A DNA stretch of 64,000 bases. Source: a virus. A program made the position numbers and the translations under genes. The DNA is taken from positions 37,444-101,443 of IMG/VR virus record IMGVR_UViG_3300008954_002687; one strand, given 5' to 3'. The notes beneath the pieces are model-generated. The model saw only the letters and a list, made by a program, of their open reading frames with translations, searched no databases and was not told the origin of the DNA. Below are positions 10,901 through 21,600 of this stretch, one piece after another. Positions within the stretch are counted from its first letter, which is position 1; the number at the start of each line of letters is the position of its first letter.

Positions 10901-11486
10901 GTTTAAAAAGTTCACTGGCGACAGCAATATCCTCTATTGCTTAATAAAAATGCTCAAAGAGGATCCTGCGTTCTTAGCACTGTCGCGATACGTAATCAGC
11001 ACTAGTAAATTTACGTCGCTTCTCGCGATTTATAACGATATGGGTCTGCTGCCCTCTATCGGAGAATTAACCACCGCGAAGGGCGCGAATAAAGAAGACT
11101 CCGGCAAACCCGGCATGATGTTTAACGCTGTGCCAAACGCCATGACAGGAGAGCCCGCCGGGCTTTCTTATAATGAAGGTTGGGAATTCGGAAATGACCG
11201 AAAACCTTCAAATTGGACATGGGGGATCCGAGAGTGGGACGATTGGGATAAGGTTTTGTTAAGAAAATCTAAATCCCGCATTAAGAAAGTTTTTAAAGCA
11301 TTTTATAATATTAGAGATTTCAACTCTGAAGGAGATGGCGAGGGTCTTGATTTTACTAGAGTTTGGATCAATAATCTCAAAACCGCTATGTTACCGCCCG
11401 CCGGCATGAACCTTTTCAGTGGATGGGCTAAATGGCGCCGCCGGACTAATCCTTTCAATGCCGACGGTAAATTATGCAAAAAGTGA
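4983..11486 (+). CDS. Very large virion structural protein (2,167 aa), unknown
   Basis: Located between the spike-like gene and the gp25 homologue, so probably a baseplate or tail component. The N-terminus has four cysteines (CPEDDEF..., NCPDCKP). A hydrophobic, helix-forming stretch around residues 745-800 (IFEIFKMVIQQIVMSIMIKI and following) looks membrane-interacting or like a tape-measure segment. Much of the rest is acidic and mixed alpha/beta, with an acidic run around residue 160 (DDEDEEEE). No enzyme motif is recognisable. The length rivals a tape-measure protein but the regular helical heptad pattern expected of one is not obvious. Start: ATG 4983 after an A-rich leader with only a weak ribosome site (AAAGAAAAC). 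Confidence 0.6.
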   Translation: MAKSEFLKWQDRNNNLIHDACPEDDEFKEVKNCPDCKPNPNAVLPNWKKRKRDEPWFNDKYCTFQVTVPTHYASLISDSATDADYVKSMFQEYELSAIKSLLNNFNKKNDEYTQELLSEVIQYTKYDLAPNAASRVKLLYTIPYEHFAPLEDSINDDEDEEEEAGPRTVTYVAHEIAPKLNVFRRAMHLYGRYYRVFSAVESGTFVFDQAPLTGKVFTTGHFDSYGDGLGDRGSTMWGLLNSLDEWLNQKDYNIFGVGDISFFKTRVDKLEFTFSEEYKLVKLRAYAQGCPEAPITWKMDPEDMDGPLATLSNNEHWKDPTACAYFSRLEELEASITSRVETPWTEIIEKYTYPKVIAKFNYPREEVDDPSLTTASCVVEALDNEFKQLGQDILDDVFSIGDALAYAFNKNMCKKDLNEALDAKNHLGILYDPTKPQDKKNKKSMWAMAQEQAYKKLNKDDQVFARFCQSMGTAKVSSSSFFVKMFGSSDSKVLDEFYSMSEGGLDIVMSCGLFDMMLDAIKCLFKGLTLEQALASVAKAALESMNITNFGDLFVGLPPDKQAKLHEMVKKKLESGDFFKAGSGGEDASKRIENKDSTTAPENTPFFGEVKFIVPWKDKEAIDAEKKAQERPASSSRRTLAQQYQQADDARGAQTNVVMQAYVAALLDEYMDDLLGLVDMLNKYPGAQMIANIIALIDCPGPPMLEPSVMDFIKSIELPFCRDINGIVVPGFNNPFGWIPDWADLKKKIFEIFKMVIQQIVMSIMIKIIVKLCQMLGDAICKALEVVGDVATALPGMMTGRTQLADVIRDALCGEDASQQQVEDTVADMFAKLGVGGAALADKNAVMNFAGDLSSAVTTQELNDALTGNASDEFLEVADGLVEYEYPQFRNGLRNKRAFADFFGAMGNLMPASVKAAMEDMLEAMPETGALPANPSLCASEEDLDNFQELRCTLLEGRATPTQCREMFDNMQNEKLEDLEDLANVLQKGIGEAIADQMPPLVSSPGCDDGLIPFEAEETVKGAGALFDATLKQVKVDFSQDMLGNGGLFAGDDDWGFINMILSDTNGMPLTAHHRLTYRDRDRVDFVVAQGAEDNGDWWASLFPDPPAKKKQEGQYPGLVAGWLRKSMSEMNTNFDSNNDWQDAEVFYRSFEDLGFDGMWGSRPDINLISMPDYGYNVKFGVQYQNEQLKITRAGRKDHTDIQLQFRDNNMGAASAEKNQTYFSYGFNVNMYLSDLEETNGVIHNIESDNVRMSIVSVTNPLSAPINKHGKTEEEIEEEEEARAQILVDLITEGGTIEDILIKDRVYEFVSHESTLQDLDLSEYPKFASAFSTKQRYIPQVLLLQEMCSDNPADQPDIADVKTFYDSFITEIVAKLTGDVVGNLPSWSYGAKYDDLTVEDTEYVLKRGQAYLKDGSAAVGGTPYGDGYLPNADGKLKKITSDDSILGYSRMEHKELRGTSTRENRVFYLDPATYGGSYANPPFYIKPLKSDGWLGMVEVLFPELSPCKPQLTDLIDFADIEEEITKAYSLMPEDERIKNDPDCVMELPYNRILMRPNRAGIEGIILATCRIFASTHLLKSLATTTTFYPTFPSTFGSIYAAYVVESMEASLRDAQSAGWEFWNSFKDDEFWYAFLEQSVQMYSRRIDADPPTIEDPPAHVIDALNRINDMKERYTYPWSDDLDAARDAGEAQAWPWDTLDSWRTEKNFEAIQATEEDAKIVLKELVMTELNVMGKKFVDNLKAVGMVPKYKDMDYYFMQRFCTGGEGLDIDKEIIPEIQKLPTPENPDPNEDGSKFPGPYYTDGGELSTQPEGHDYVGYYHVSEDEMGNVIYMQGEAHSDTPHGELTVYADNIIIPIGDVADYRASGTTTAGAPFKLEKFIEINGERYMVETAYNKITSNDPEANLHDIYPGTLKTVTSTVTDPTTNEKYEKVVGIEGHMGVRYGLQLGLVIEGKTYGMTTVKMDALDLPVKSFKKFTGDSNILYCLIKMLKEDPAFLALSRYVISTSKFTSLLAIYNDMGLLPSIGELTTAKGANKEDSGKPGMMFNAVPNAMTGEPAGLSYNEGWEFGNDRKPSNWTWGIREWDDWDKVLLRKSKSRIKKVFKAFYNIRDFNSEGDGEGLDFTRVWINNLKTAMLPPAGMNLFSGWAKWRRRTNPFNADGKLCKK

Positions 11487-11494
11487 GTATTTAT
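11487..11494 (+). promoter_or_regulatory. Candidate late-promoter octamer GTATTTAT
   Basis: GTATTTAT begins immediately after the stop codon of the 2,167-residue gene and ends 18 bases before the gp25-like ATG at 11513. Its placement matches the octamers at 3909, 31894 and 37116. A near match, CTATTTAA at 11871-11878, sits 16 bases before the baseplate J start. The first position differs from the other three copies. Function inferred. Confidence 0.4.
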
Positions 11495-11512
11495 GATAAG
11501 AGGGACTAAAAC

Positions 11513-11878
11513 ATGGCTTCAATAGGAGTTAGCCTGCCGCTGACAAAAGACTCAGCCGACGGGTTTACTATGCTTAAAACTCTGGCAACAACAATTAAGC
11601 AAAATTTTAAGATGTTGATACTCACAGATCCTGGAGAGCGCGTGATGACTCCAAATTACGGAGTAGGACTTAGAACGTATTTGTTTTTAAACTATAGCGA
11701 GGATGCGCATGAAAAAATTAGGAGCAAGATCTTACAACAAACCTCTCTCTATATGCCGTCTGTTTCTATTCAGGCAATTGATTTTGGTATGGAGCCAGAC
11801 TTAAATAAGCTGTCTGTTCATATTCGATATGCAATACCCAATATAGGAATAGAGGATTTATTAGAGTTTACTATTTAA
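11513..11878 (+). CDS. Baseplate wedge protein, gp25/GPW family
   Basis: 121 residues, close to the usual size of the family. The N-terminal half contains the typical pattern with TDPGERVMTPNYGVGLRTYL (residues about 38-57), equivalent to the PGER-x-M-x-P-x-(F/Y)-G block of T4 gp25 and Mu/P2 GpW-type proteins. The C-terminus ends in beta strands (LSVHIRYAIP...LLEFTI). gp25 forms part of the inner baseplate wedge and helps start the sheath. It is followed 16 bases later by the J/gp6-like gene, the order commonly seen in contractile tails. High confidence. Confidence 0.88.
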   Translation: MASIGVSLPLTKDSADGFTMLKTLATTIKQNFKMLILTDPGERVMTPNYGVGLRTYLFLNYSEDAHEKIRSKILQQTSLYMPSVSIQAIDFGMEPDLNKLSVHIRYAIPNIGIEDLLEFTI

Positions 11879-11894
11879 TAGTGAGGTTTTTTTG

Positions 11895-13691
11895 ATGGCT
11901 GACGAACAGAAGAAAATTTTACCGATTAACTATACTCACAGAGAGTATCAGGGCATCCGGCAAGACCTGCTGCAACTGGCAGAAAGATACTACCCAGAAA
12001 ATTTTCAAGATTTTAGCGAAGCTTCATTTGGAGCCCTGATGCTTGATGCGGTTGCGTATGTCGGTGATCAACTATCATTATATCTAGATTACAACGTAAA
12101 CGAGTCGTTTCTAGACACAGCATACCAGCTTAATAATGTTGTGCGCCATGGTCGCGTTCTCGGATATAAAAATCCCGGTCGACCCTCGACCCATGGCACA
12201 GCAGCTGTATACATTCAGGTACCGGCTACCACAACTGGAATGGGACCCGACACTCGCTATATTCCCACCATGCTGCGCGGGAGTTCGTTTACGTCTGATA
12301 ACGGGCTGTCCTTTGTTTTAACAGAGAATATATCGTTTTCCGAACCAGTTAACCAAGTGGTTGTATCGCAGGTGGATAGCATCTCCGGCGCCCCCACTTA
12401 CTATGCCATCAAAGCTTACGGAAACGTAGTCTCCGGTCGATTCTCACAGGAACAAGTTGTGGTGGGAGCTTTTGAGAGGTTTAAGCGTATCCGAGTGGCA
12501 TCCCCAGATATTTCAGAGATCATCTCAGTGTTCGATTCCGAAGGAAATCAATATTTTGAAGTAGAGTATCTTGCTCAAGATATGGTATTCAAAGAGCTTG
12601 CTAACCAGAACTACAAGAGCGACAACGTCCCATCCATTTTAAAGCCAATGCTGGTATCTAGAAAATTCACCGTAGAACGGGACATAGCAGACACATACCT
12701 GCAGTTTGGGAGCGGCAATGAGGCAGAATCGAATGTCGTCGCCAACCCACAACAAGTGGCAATTGACGTATTTGGAAAAAGCTATGTTACGGATACCACA
12801 TTCGATCCAACGAGATTGTCTAAAAACAAGAATTATGGAATTTGCCCAGCAAACACAACTTTAACCATTACCTATCGCACTACAAATCCGACCAACTCAA
12901 ATGTTGCAGTGGGGTCACTAAATAGCGTAAGCACCGTGTTATTTGACTTTGAAGATCGGAGCAGCTTAAGCGGGCTCAATGTTCAAGCGGTCATCGACTC
13001 CGCGGAAGTCTCTAACGAGACGCCCATAGTCGGCAGCGTCGCCGAACCGTCAACATCGGAAATCAAGCGAAGAATCTTTGATACGTTTCCGACTCAAAAT
13101 CGAGCAGTCACTCAAAGCGATTATGAAAATTTAGCCTACCGCATGCCGGGGAAGTACGGTTCTCTCAAGAGAGTTTGCATTCAGAAAGACCAAGATTCCC
13201 TTAAAAGAAATTTAAATATGTATGTTATTTCGGAGGATAGCTTTGGAATGCTTACAAAAACTAACGCAACCATAAAAAATAATTTAAAAACTTGGCTTGA
13301 ACAGTATAGAATGATTAATGACACTGTGGACATTCTCGATCCACATATTATCGATATAGGAATTGATTTCGTTATCAAAACTGCACCCGGCGCAAACCGC
13401 ACCGATACGTTAAACGCCGGTATCTTAGCCTTGACAGCAAAATACGAAGAGTCGTTCTTCATTGCCGAGTCTATGTCAATTAGCAGTATTTATAGTACAC
13501 TCAGCCAAGTTGAGGGTGTCTTAGACGTTGTTACGGTAAAACTACACAATAAACTCGGAGGAAGTTATTCTTCAGTTGCATTTAATGTTCAAAAGAACCT
13601 ATCGCCAGATGGTTCATCGCTAGTTGCACCGGCAAACGCCATATTTCAGATTAAGTACCCTTCTGTAGATATCAGAGGAAAGGTCAGGTAG
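11895..13691 (+). CDS. Baseplate J-like / gp6-like wedge protein
   Basis: 598 residues. ATG 11895 is preferred over TTG 11892. The first 100 residues (DLLQLAERYYPENFQDFSEA, then LMLDAVAYVGDQLSLYLDYNVNESFL) are typical of baseplate J and T4 gp6-type proteins. Another recognisable block is RIFDTFPTQNRAVTQSDYEN at about residues 393-412, and the C-terminal part holds the usual ILDPHIIDIGIDFVI strand pattern. gp6 forms the ring that joins wedges and controls the baseplate switch. Position right after gp25 supports the call. A weak CTATTTAA element at 11871 may give it its own late promoter. Confidence 0.88.
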   Translation: MADEQKKILPINYTHREYQGIRQDLLQLAERYYPENFQDFSEASFGALMLDAVAYVGDQLSLYLDYNVNESFLDTAYQLNNVVRHGRVLGYKNPGRPSTHGTAAVYIQVPATTTGMGPDTRYIPTMLRGSSFTSDNGLSFVLTENISFSEPVNQVVVSQVDSISGAPTYYAIKAYGNVVSGRFSQEQVVVGAFERFKRIRVASPDISEIISVFDSEGNQYFEVEYLAQDMVFKELANQNYKSDNVPSILKPMLVSRKFTVERDIADTYLQFGSGNEAESNVVANPQQVAIDVFGKSYVTDTTFDPTRLSKNKNYGICPANTTLTITYRTTNPTNSNVAVGSLNSVSTVLFDFEDRSSLSGLNVQAVIDSAEVSNETPIVGSVAEPSTSEIKRRIFDTFPTQNRAVTQSDYENLAYRMPGKYGSLKRVCIQKDQDSLKRNLNMYVISEDSFGMLTKTNATIKNNLKTWLEQYRMINDTVDILDPHIIDIGIDFVIKTAPGANRTDTLNAGILALTAKYEESFFIAESMSISSIYSTLSQVEGVLDVVTVKLHNKLGGSYSSVAFNVQKNLSPDGSSLVAPANAIFQIKYPSVDIRGKVR

Positions 13692-13698
13692 AAAACAC

Positions 13699-15627
13699 AT
13701 GATTAGAAAATATACAGCATCTGCTGATACCACCATTGTTAACGCCTATCAGCCCAATTTATCGACTCGTGGAACTGGTTCCAATATGGGGATGGCAGAT
13801 GTTATGGAGGTTTTCTCCGTTTACGGAAGGCAGACACCCAGTAGCTCTGCCGCACAAGGATCTCAAGAATTATCGCGATTGCTAATCAAATTTCCTACTG
13901 CAGGAATTTCAGCCGACAGAACAAGTGGATTGGTGCCTGCCAGTGGCAGTGTAAGGTTCTATCTTAGTTTATATAATGCTCAGATTTCCAAGACAACACC
14001 GCGCGATTATAAGCTTGTAGTTCATGCTGTTTCACAGTCATGGGAAGAGGGCGTCGGATTAGATTTAGAAGGCTACAAAGATTACACGAAGGGCAACACC
14101 GGCGCCAACTGGATTGACAGAATTAGTAAGGACGTCCCCGAGATCACCAAGTTTGTGTTTGGCTCTGGTGATCCGACAAAATACGCCGCCGGCGCCGGCG
14201 CAAACTATGTAAAGCTTTATAACACGTCTACTCGGTACAATTTTTGGTTTAAAAATACCGGCGCCGACTCACTCCCAGACGCAGACGGAACGGAGATCCG
14301 AGTCGACATCAACGGCTTAGGATCAGCAGCCGCCATCGCCGGCGCATTTCAAACCACAGCTTCTGCTCAGAGTGGCTTCTCAGCTAATATCGATGGCGCC
14401 ACAGTCTATGTTACAGCTAGCAATTCTGGCTCCTCAACGGATACTAGTGTTTACGGGACTTTGAGTTATTTGACCGTCTCTGTTCCTCAAGCCGGCGGCA
14501 ATGCTTCTCGCTGGCAAAGTGTTGGTGGAAGCTATTTGACAGGCGGCTCTTATCCGTTCTTTGAGCAGTCGTTTGAAACCGGATTAGAAGATCTAGAAGT
14601 AGATATTACCGGCTTGGTCGAAAGTTGGATTGCCGGCACCTATGAAAACTACGGAGTGGGCGTACACCTATCCCGCTCATATGAAGCGTATTTCTCGGGT
14701 TCCGATGGTGAGAACAGCGGCAGCGTCCTTAACAATACCGATGGCGCCACCAAATCTTATTATACAAAGCGCTTCTTTGCGCGAGGATCACAGTATTGGT
14801 TTAAGCGCCCACGCATTGAAGCGAGATGGGACGACACCAAGCAGGACCAACGCGGAGACTTTCATTATAGTTCATCGTTAGCGCCTGCCGCCGACAACTT
14901 AAACACCATTTTTCTTTACAATTACGTCCGCGGTCGCTTGGTAAACATTCCGAACATCGGAACTGGCAATCCTTATGTGAGCCTTTACTCAGGCTCCTCA
15001 GACAATTCTGCCCCAACCGGCTCCAAGTTGTCGTCCATTGCCGCCAGCACTCCTATCGGCGCCGGCGTCAAGAACATAACCGGCGCATATGTCTCGACCG
15101 GCATCTACTCCTGCGACATAGGGATCGCCTCTTCATCAATCACACACTTGTTCGATGTTTGGCACGACGGCACCACCGAATACTTTACCGGTTCAATCCA
15201 GCCGATACTTCAAGATGGCGAAATGACGCGTCGAACACCGATTCACTACCTCAACATCACCAATCTTCAGAACGAATATAGGGCTGATGAGACCGCACGC
15301 ATGTACCTTTATGTAAGAGATAAGAACTGGAGCCCAACAGTTTACACACAAGCCAATACTAACGTGGCAACGACTGCTATTCAAAGCGCATCTTATCGGG
15401 TATATCGAGTGCTGGACGGATACCCAGCGATCAGACACAACACTGGATCAAATTATGCAACTGGGCTATCCTACGATGTGTCTGGAAATTACTTTGACTT
15501 GAACATGAAACTACTGGAACCCGGATATGAATACGCGGTCAAGTTTGCGTTCTATAACAGCGAACTCAGCACGTGGAATGAACAAGACGACACATTTAAG
15601 TTCCGAGTAGAAGACTATGAGTATTAA
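13699..15627 (+). CDS. Virion protein with DNRLRE-like N-terminal domain
   Basis: 642 residues. The N-terminal ~200 residues follow the DNRLRE-type pattern: an ADTTI strand, then N-Y-Q-P-N, a Gly-rich turn, SRLLIKFP, a segment rich in Leu (VRFYLSLYN) and a V-x-x-W-E-E-G ending (VSQSWEEGV). Such jelly-roll domains occur in fibres and cell-surface proteins. The middle is Ser/Thr/Gly-rich, like fibre proteins, and the C-terminus has fibronectin-like strands. Placed between gp6/J and the giant LamG protein, it may be a baseplate periphery or fibre-attachment protein. The domain call is by pattern only. Confidence 0.55.
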   Translation: MIRKYTASADTTIVNAYQPNLSTRGTGSNMGMADVMEVFSVYGRQTPSSSAAQGSQELSRLLIKFPTAGISADRTSGLVPASGSVRFYLSLYNAQISKTTPRDYKLVVHAVSQSWEEGVGLDLEGYKDYTKGNTGANWIDRISKDVPEITKFVFGSGDPTKYAAGAGANYVKLYNTSTRYNFWFKNTGADSLPDADGTEIRVDINGLGSAAAIAGAFQTTASAQSGFSANIDGATVYVTASNSGSSTDTSVYGTLSYLTVSVPQAGGNASRWQSVGGSYLTGGSYPFFEQSFETGLEDLEVDITGLVESWIAGTYENYGVGVHLSRSYEAYFSGSDGENSGSVLNNTDGATKSYYTKRFFARGSQYWFKRPRIEARWDDTKQDQRGDFHYSSSLAPAADNLNTIFLYNYVRGRLVNIPNIGTGNPYVSLYSGSSDNSAPTGSKLSSIAASTPIGAGVKNITGAYVSTGIYSCDIGIASSSITHLFDVWHDGTTEYFTGSIQPILQDGEMTRRTPIHYLNITNLQNEYRADETARMYLYVRDKNWSPTVYTQANTNVATTAIQSASYRVYRVLDGYPAIRHNTGSNYATGLSYDVSGNYFDLNMKLLEPGYEYAVKFAFYNSELSTWNEQDDTFKFRVEDYEY

Positions 15628-18600
15628 GAAACTCTTTGGCGAGACCGTAGGAGACCTACAGTCAGCCGATTATAAAAACCAGAAAGAAACTTTCGAACCA
15701 ATAGAGTCAGCGCGAAATGCGGAAGCTATTGAATTGAAACAAAATACGTTTGTACCGCAAGTGGACTTTGCGGAACCAGAAAACTTCGCTAAGTATGGCT
15801 CGGCTTATCTTTATTATAGCGGCGCGATGAACAGGATCTTGGATTTCTATCCTTACGATGGCTCAAAAGCTGAAAAGAACGAGTTTTACAATGGATTGAT
15901 GGGGGTCGAGAAATATGTTTTCGACAATCTTTATCCGAAGTCTACTGGTTATGCGGTTTTAAGTCCCGCCGGCTATACCCGTGTTGGCGACATGACTTCG
16001 GATGGCTACGGTACTCCAAGCTCATACGAATACATCACGTTCAAGGGTGGACCCGGAACAGGCTCTGCCGGCAGCACATTGGTGTCGAAATCGCCAAACG
16101 CTTACTCGAACAAGTTTAACTACAGTAACATATATGACACGGACATTTATACTACGGAGAACCTGCCAACTGATTATGGTAAAGGCACTCGACAATCGAA
16201 CTTAAAGGCTAATTTTGATACCGGCGTAACCGTTGAATTTTGGCTGAAGAAAGAGGCTTTCGATGTTACTGCAACCCAGCAAGAAGTTGTTTTCGATCTT
16301 TGGAACAGCGCAAGCGTTGGAAACACAGACTACGGGCGATTGACGATTACGATTCAAGGTTCTTCGGGCTCGGCAACGCCATTCCTATTAACAGCGCAAT
16401 CCGGCACTGTATCAGCTTCCTTTGTTACTCAGTCGATAGGAAGCGGTCTTACGCCTAGTTCTCTAACGTCTTGGGGACACTATGCTTTCGTCTTCCAAAA
16501 TTCTGGCTCGATGCTCAAGACCCAACTGTATGTTAATGGCTATATTAACGACGTCACATCTTCCTTCTCAACTCCCGGTACAACAAACGGAAGCTTGGGA
16601 GAGATCACCGGAAGTATGATCGGTCGCATCGGCGCACTTATAACTAATCCGATGACCAACCGAGTCTCTGCAAGCTCTGCGCGCAATGGCGATGGCAGGC
16701 TATCAGCGTCTCTTGACGAATTCCGTTATTGGAAAGTTGCACGAAATGCGCAGCAAATTGGAGAGAGCTTCTTCGTGCCCGTAGGCGGCGGCGTAAACAC
16801 AGATATTTCTAACACGACCTTGGGTGTCTATTATAAATTTAACGAGGGCATAACCACTGTAGCCGCCACGGATAGCATTGTTTTGGACTATGCTGGGCGC
16901 GTAACTAACGGCGCTTGGACTGGATACACAAGTACCTCTCGAAACACCGGTTCTGCGATTGTATCTGCGTCAGCCGCTTCTCGGGAAGATCCAGATCCGA
17001 TTATGCGCTCGCAGCATACAGATGTATCAACATTACAAACTAATTTGTTGGAATCGGGTTCGTTCTATGATTCAAATAACAATTCTTCGTTTATTAATTA
17101 TGCGCCGGCGTGGGTTATTGAAGAGCACGAAAATGAAGGCAATGATAACTTAAAGATTATTTCGCACATCATGGGTGCTTACTTCGACAAAATGTATTTG
17201 CTGACCAGTCAGATGCCAGCGCTGCGTCAGACAACTTATACAACAGCGTCTCATCGACCCTACCCCTTTGCGCACCATTTGCCACAGTCGCTTGGCTTAT
17301 ATTCGCCAGAAATATTTGTGGATTCTACGATTTTAGAGAAATTTGAGAGTCGAACAGAGAAAGAACTTTTTGAAAGCAAGCTGGTCGACGCCAAGAATCT
17401 CATTTACCTCAATCTTTATAATAACTTAACAAACATATACAAATCTAAGGGCACCGAAAAATCAATTCGAAATGTCATGAGATGTTTCAACCTCGATGAC
17501 TCGCTCCTTAAACTAAAAGTTTATAATCGGGACAACACATATCAACTAAAGAACAATCTGCAACAATCAATGTTGGATCGTTCATCGCTAGACTTTAACC
17601 AGTCGGGCAATATTCATGCGGTTGTTTATCAGGCGCTAACAGGAACAGCCACGCCGGTTTCTAGAGGCGGTCAGGCTCTTGGATATATAAGTGCATCACG
17701 CGGCACCGCCGGCGCCTATAACGCAGAAGCACGCTACGGCGCCACTATCGAGGCATCGCTGACGCTGCCAAAATTCTTTTCCACTAACGACAAGTTTAAT
17801 AGAACGTGGATCTCCTCATCGCTGTTTGGATTATACCAAGTTACAACGGGTAGTATCACAAACGAGAGTGGTTCAGCAACCACACTGAGAGCCTCCGACG
17901 AGACAAACTTCCAAATCTTTGCAGTCCGCGACGCAGAATATTCTAAGAATGTAAGATTCTTATTAACTTCTTCAATCTCCCCTCATCCGATACCAACGTT
18001 GAGCAGTTCGACTTTCCCCGGCGCCTATGATGATTCGCAATGGAACTTATCCGTAAGAATTAAGCCGAGAGGCTATCCGCTCGATGGAATGGTGACTGGA
18101 TCAACTACAAACTATCCATATGATGTTATATTCCGAGGCGTCAACACTATCCTTGGCACAGTTCGAAATTCATTCGAAGTTACCGGTGTGATGGGCGCCC
18201 CAACTCATTACCCAGCCGGCTATAGCGCAGCTAACTCATACTTAAGCGGCACAAATTTCCTGCATAGCGCGAAGAGAGTTTATGCCGGCGCACGCAGAAC
18301 AAACCTTACGGGAACAGTTTTAAACCCGTCTGACGTGAGATTCAGCAGCATAAAGTACTGGACTAAAGTATTAGACAACCTTTCCCTAGATCAGCATGTT
18401 TACGACTTAGAAAACGCAGGAATTTCCGGATCTTATCGGGAGATCGCGCCACGAGATACAAACAATGCCGGCTTAGACTTAACAAACGCCAACACTATCG
18501 CATTAAATTGGAGATTTGACAACTTAACTAGCTCCAACGCCGGCGGATACTTTAATGTGACAGACTATAGCTCTGGCTCTGCGCTATTGAGAGACAACTA

Positions 18601-21600
18601 CGGCTGGCTCGGAGAGGTGGTGGGCTATCAACACGGTGGTTATGGCTGGGGATTCCCGCCTTTAGAGAAAGCAGTTGTCCAAAAGCAACTTACAAACGTG
18701 TTCAAGTTCATTGATCCGGAGCAAGCTGTTTCGTCTGACATGATCCAAATTTTAGACAAGGATGACGAGGTGTTCGGCGTGGTTGAAACAGTACCCGACT
18801 TCATCTATACTTTGGAGAAGAGCCAACAGCAAGCAGTTTCTGACGAGATGCTTGACTTTTTTGCCGGCGTAATCGACTTTAATAACTTAATCGGCGCTCC
18901 CATCAATCGATATCGAGATCGATACAAAAATCTGGAGAAATTAAGAGAGGCATTTTATAGAAGAGTAACAGCCGTCACCGATGTTGAGAAATTTGTAGGC
19001 TACTATAAGTGGTTTGATGATGCCATCACAGAGATTGTATCTCAGCTTGTTCCAGCATCTTCCAACTTAGTAGAAGGAGTGCTAAACACAATCGAACCAA
19101 CCGTGCTAGATCGCTCGAAATACGAAACCAAATATCCCACTCTCGATGCTCAAGTGCCCGATCTTGTGGGAGTTGTGGGGGGCGAAGCGGAATCCGCGTG
19201 GGACGCAAAATTAGAGCGCACGACTGTTCCTCGATCACCTCGCGACACAACTCGCCACGTTCCTTTCTGGAAGACTCGCGCAATTCGCTCCGCCGATGAG
19301 ATCTCTGCCGCACGCTTTGTAGGCGCCGCAGCGGCAGCAATCATTGATGCCCAACGCGAAACGTTTAGAAAAGTTATTGTCTCTGCACCTCACATGAGTC
19401 GATCTGCACCGACTTTCTACGACCACAAAACGAACAACACATACACCGGCAACGCGTTTAAGATCAACACCCTTTCGAAGTTATTCAAAGTCACAGCAGA
19501 CAAAAAATACGACACCCGCGGAAGTATCAAGGGAGGAGTAAATTTTGATGCTAACAAAAATATACACTTTACATACGCTGCCCTACATCCAGCGGGTCCA
19601 GTAGACCAGTCCGGCGGGCGATTTGTCCCTCAAAATGTTTTAATAGCCTTTATGAAGGATTTGGTTGCGCTCCCATACGATAACGATCCAAAACTGCCGA
19701 TAGAAAAGATAAAGAGGTACATTACTGTAAATCATGGTCGCGCCAAAGTCGGAGAAAGCGATGAACATCTCAAATCATCATTGGTGTTCCCCTTCAATCT
19801 CATCAGTTCGTCGGTCAAGACCGGATACCAGAAAGAAGTTTATGACAGATTAACAGCAAGCTTTGAAATAACTAACCTCCATAACGACGTTTATGGACCA
19901 GATATGGAAAAGCCGTTGCAGGGACCATTTACTGAGCATGTGGTTGGCGGACACCAGTCGAGACACGTTCGTGTAAACTATAGTAGTTCTACGCACCCAT
20001 TAGATACATGGAGAACGCGCCCCGAAGCATGGAAGATCTTGCTCGGAACTTGCGATGCCACATTCACAGGCGCCATCGGAATGGTCGGCGCCGATTACCC
20101 ATGGCCAGAGTGGAACGGATATCCCGACGTTCCCGGGAATTACCCAGCGTATCCGATGACTGCAGCTTTGAAGGCGGTTTATTATCGTGATGTTGTGGCA
20201 AAGCGCCCGGTCAACATCAAGAATATCAAACTCACGACCGGCTCAACCATCCTAGGAAATTACAGACACACATATGATTTTGTGAACACCGTCGGGACCT
20301 TTAACAACCCCCGCGGCTTCATAGAGAACCAGCCGACATTTCCCGCAAACGTGTTCCAAACACATACAACAGGCGCCACATCAACCAATACCATCTTGGA
20401 CATGCCGCGACTCTTACGCCCGGGAACCGTCCCTGCCGCAATTCAAGACAGTCACTTTACCTTTGTTGGCGATTACTCCACATCTTATTTGACAAGCGCG
20501 ATTAACAAGTCAGTTATTGTGGGGAGATTCTCAAACCATGGCGGACCAGAAGTACAGTCGAGAGGACACCAAGATTTCAGATCCTCCGAGTATTCAGTCT
20601 ACAATGCTCTTAACTTTAAGAATTTAACGGTTATCAAGCCCTCACAAGGACCCAGCGGCACAATTTCGGAAACTGAGGGCATCCGCGTATCGGATATTCA
20701 CGGATTCGACTATGGATTGCGCTCACAGCTTTCGCGACACACGGCGCGATTTGGTCGCGACTCATTGTTTGTGACAAGTACAGCTGTTCCTTATGGTAAT
20801 GCCGCACCCGGAGGTACCTACAATCAATTGCCCGGCTTCCACAAAGTCCACCGTAATAATGTGGGGCGCCCTAAGTGTCTTGATACAATTACTTATGGAT
20901 ACAATAAAGCGCTTACAAACAGTTCCGGTTATGATTTCGGCGCTGCCAATTATTTATCGACGCTCATTTTGACTGGCGCAGACAACAACGATGCGACCAA
21001 TACCATCATGCCTTTAATCGGCGCTGTTACATCAAGCGGTCTCTCATGGACCGGCTGGATCAACTTTGGAGATCAGGGATCCGCCGTGACCCAGAGCGTC
21101 ACAGCTCTTGGTTTACGCCATACTGACAAAACCTTTTTCGAAATTCAGAAAACACACGGTTCAGGCGAGTACAAATTTCAAGTATACTTACGTCTTCAAA
21201 ATACCGCCGGCGGATGGAGAACCGGCGGCGGAGCGGGCGACTATAATTTATGGGAGTTCACTTCCACTGATAATTGGTCTTCGGGATGGAACCACTTTTC
21301 GGTTGTGTGGGATGCCAGCGCCGTCTCCAATGGCTCTCTGGCTTCAGTTGCTGACAAATACATGAAGATTTACTATAATGGAGTCGATACAGAAGCCTCG
21401 CGGGTAGATAGCAACACAACTAAAAACTATTATAGCACATGGGATGCAACCAAATCTGGAGCATTTGGGTTTTCTACTCCTCCCAACAACATTGTCGTAA
21501 CCTATAACGGCGCATTTTCGATTGGCGGAGACTTCACCGGTCTTCGCCCCATGTCAGGCGCCATTGACGAATATACTTATTGGACTCGCCCGCTCACCCC

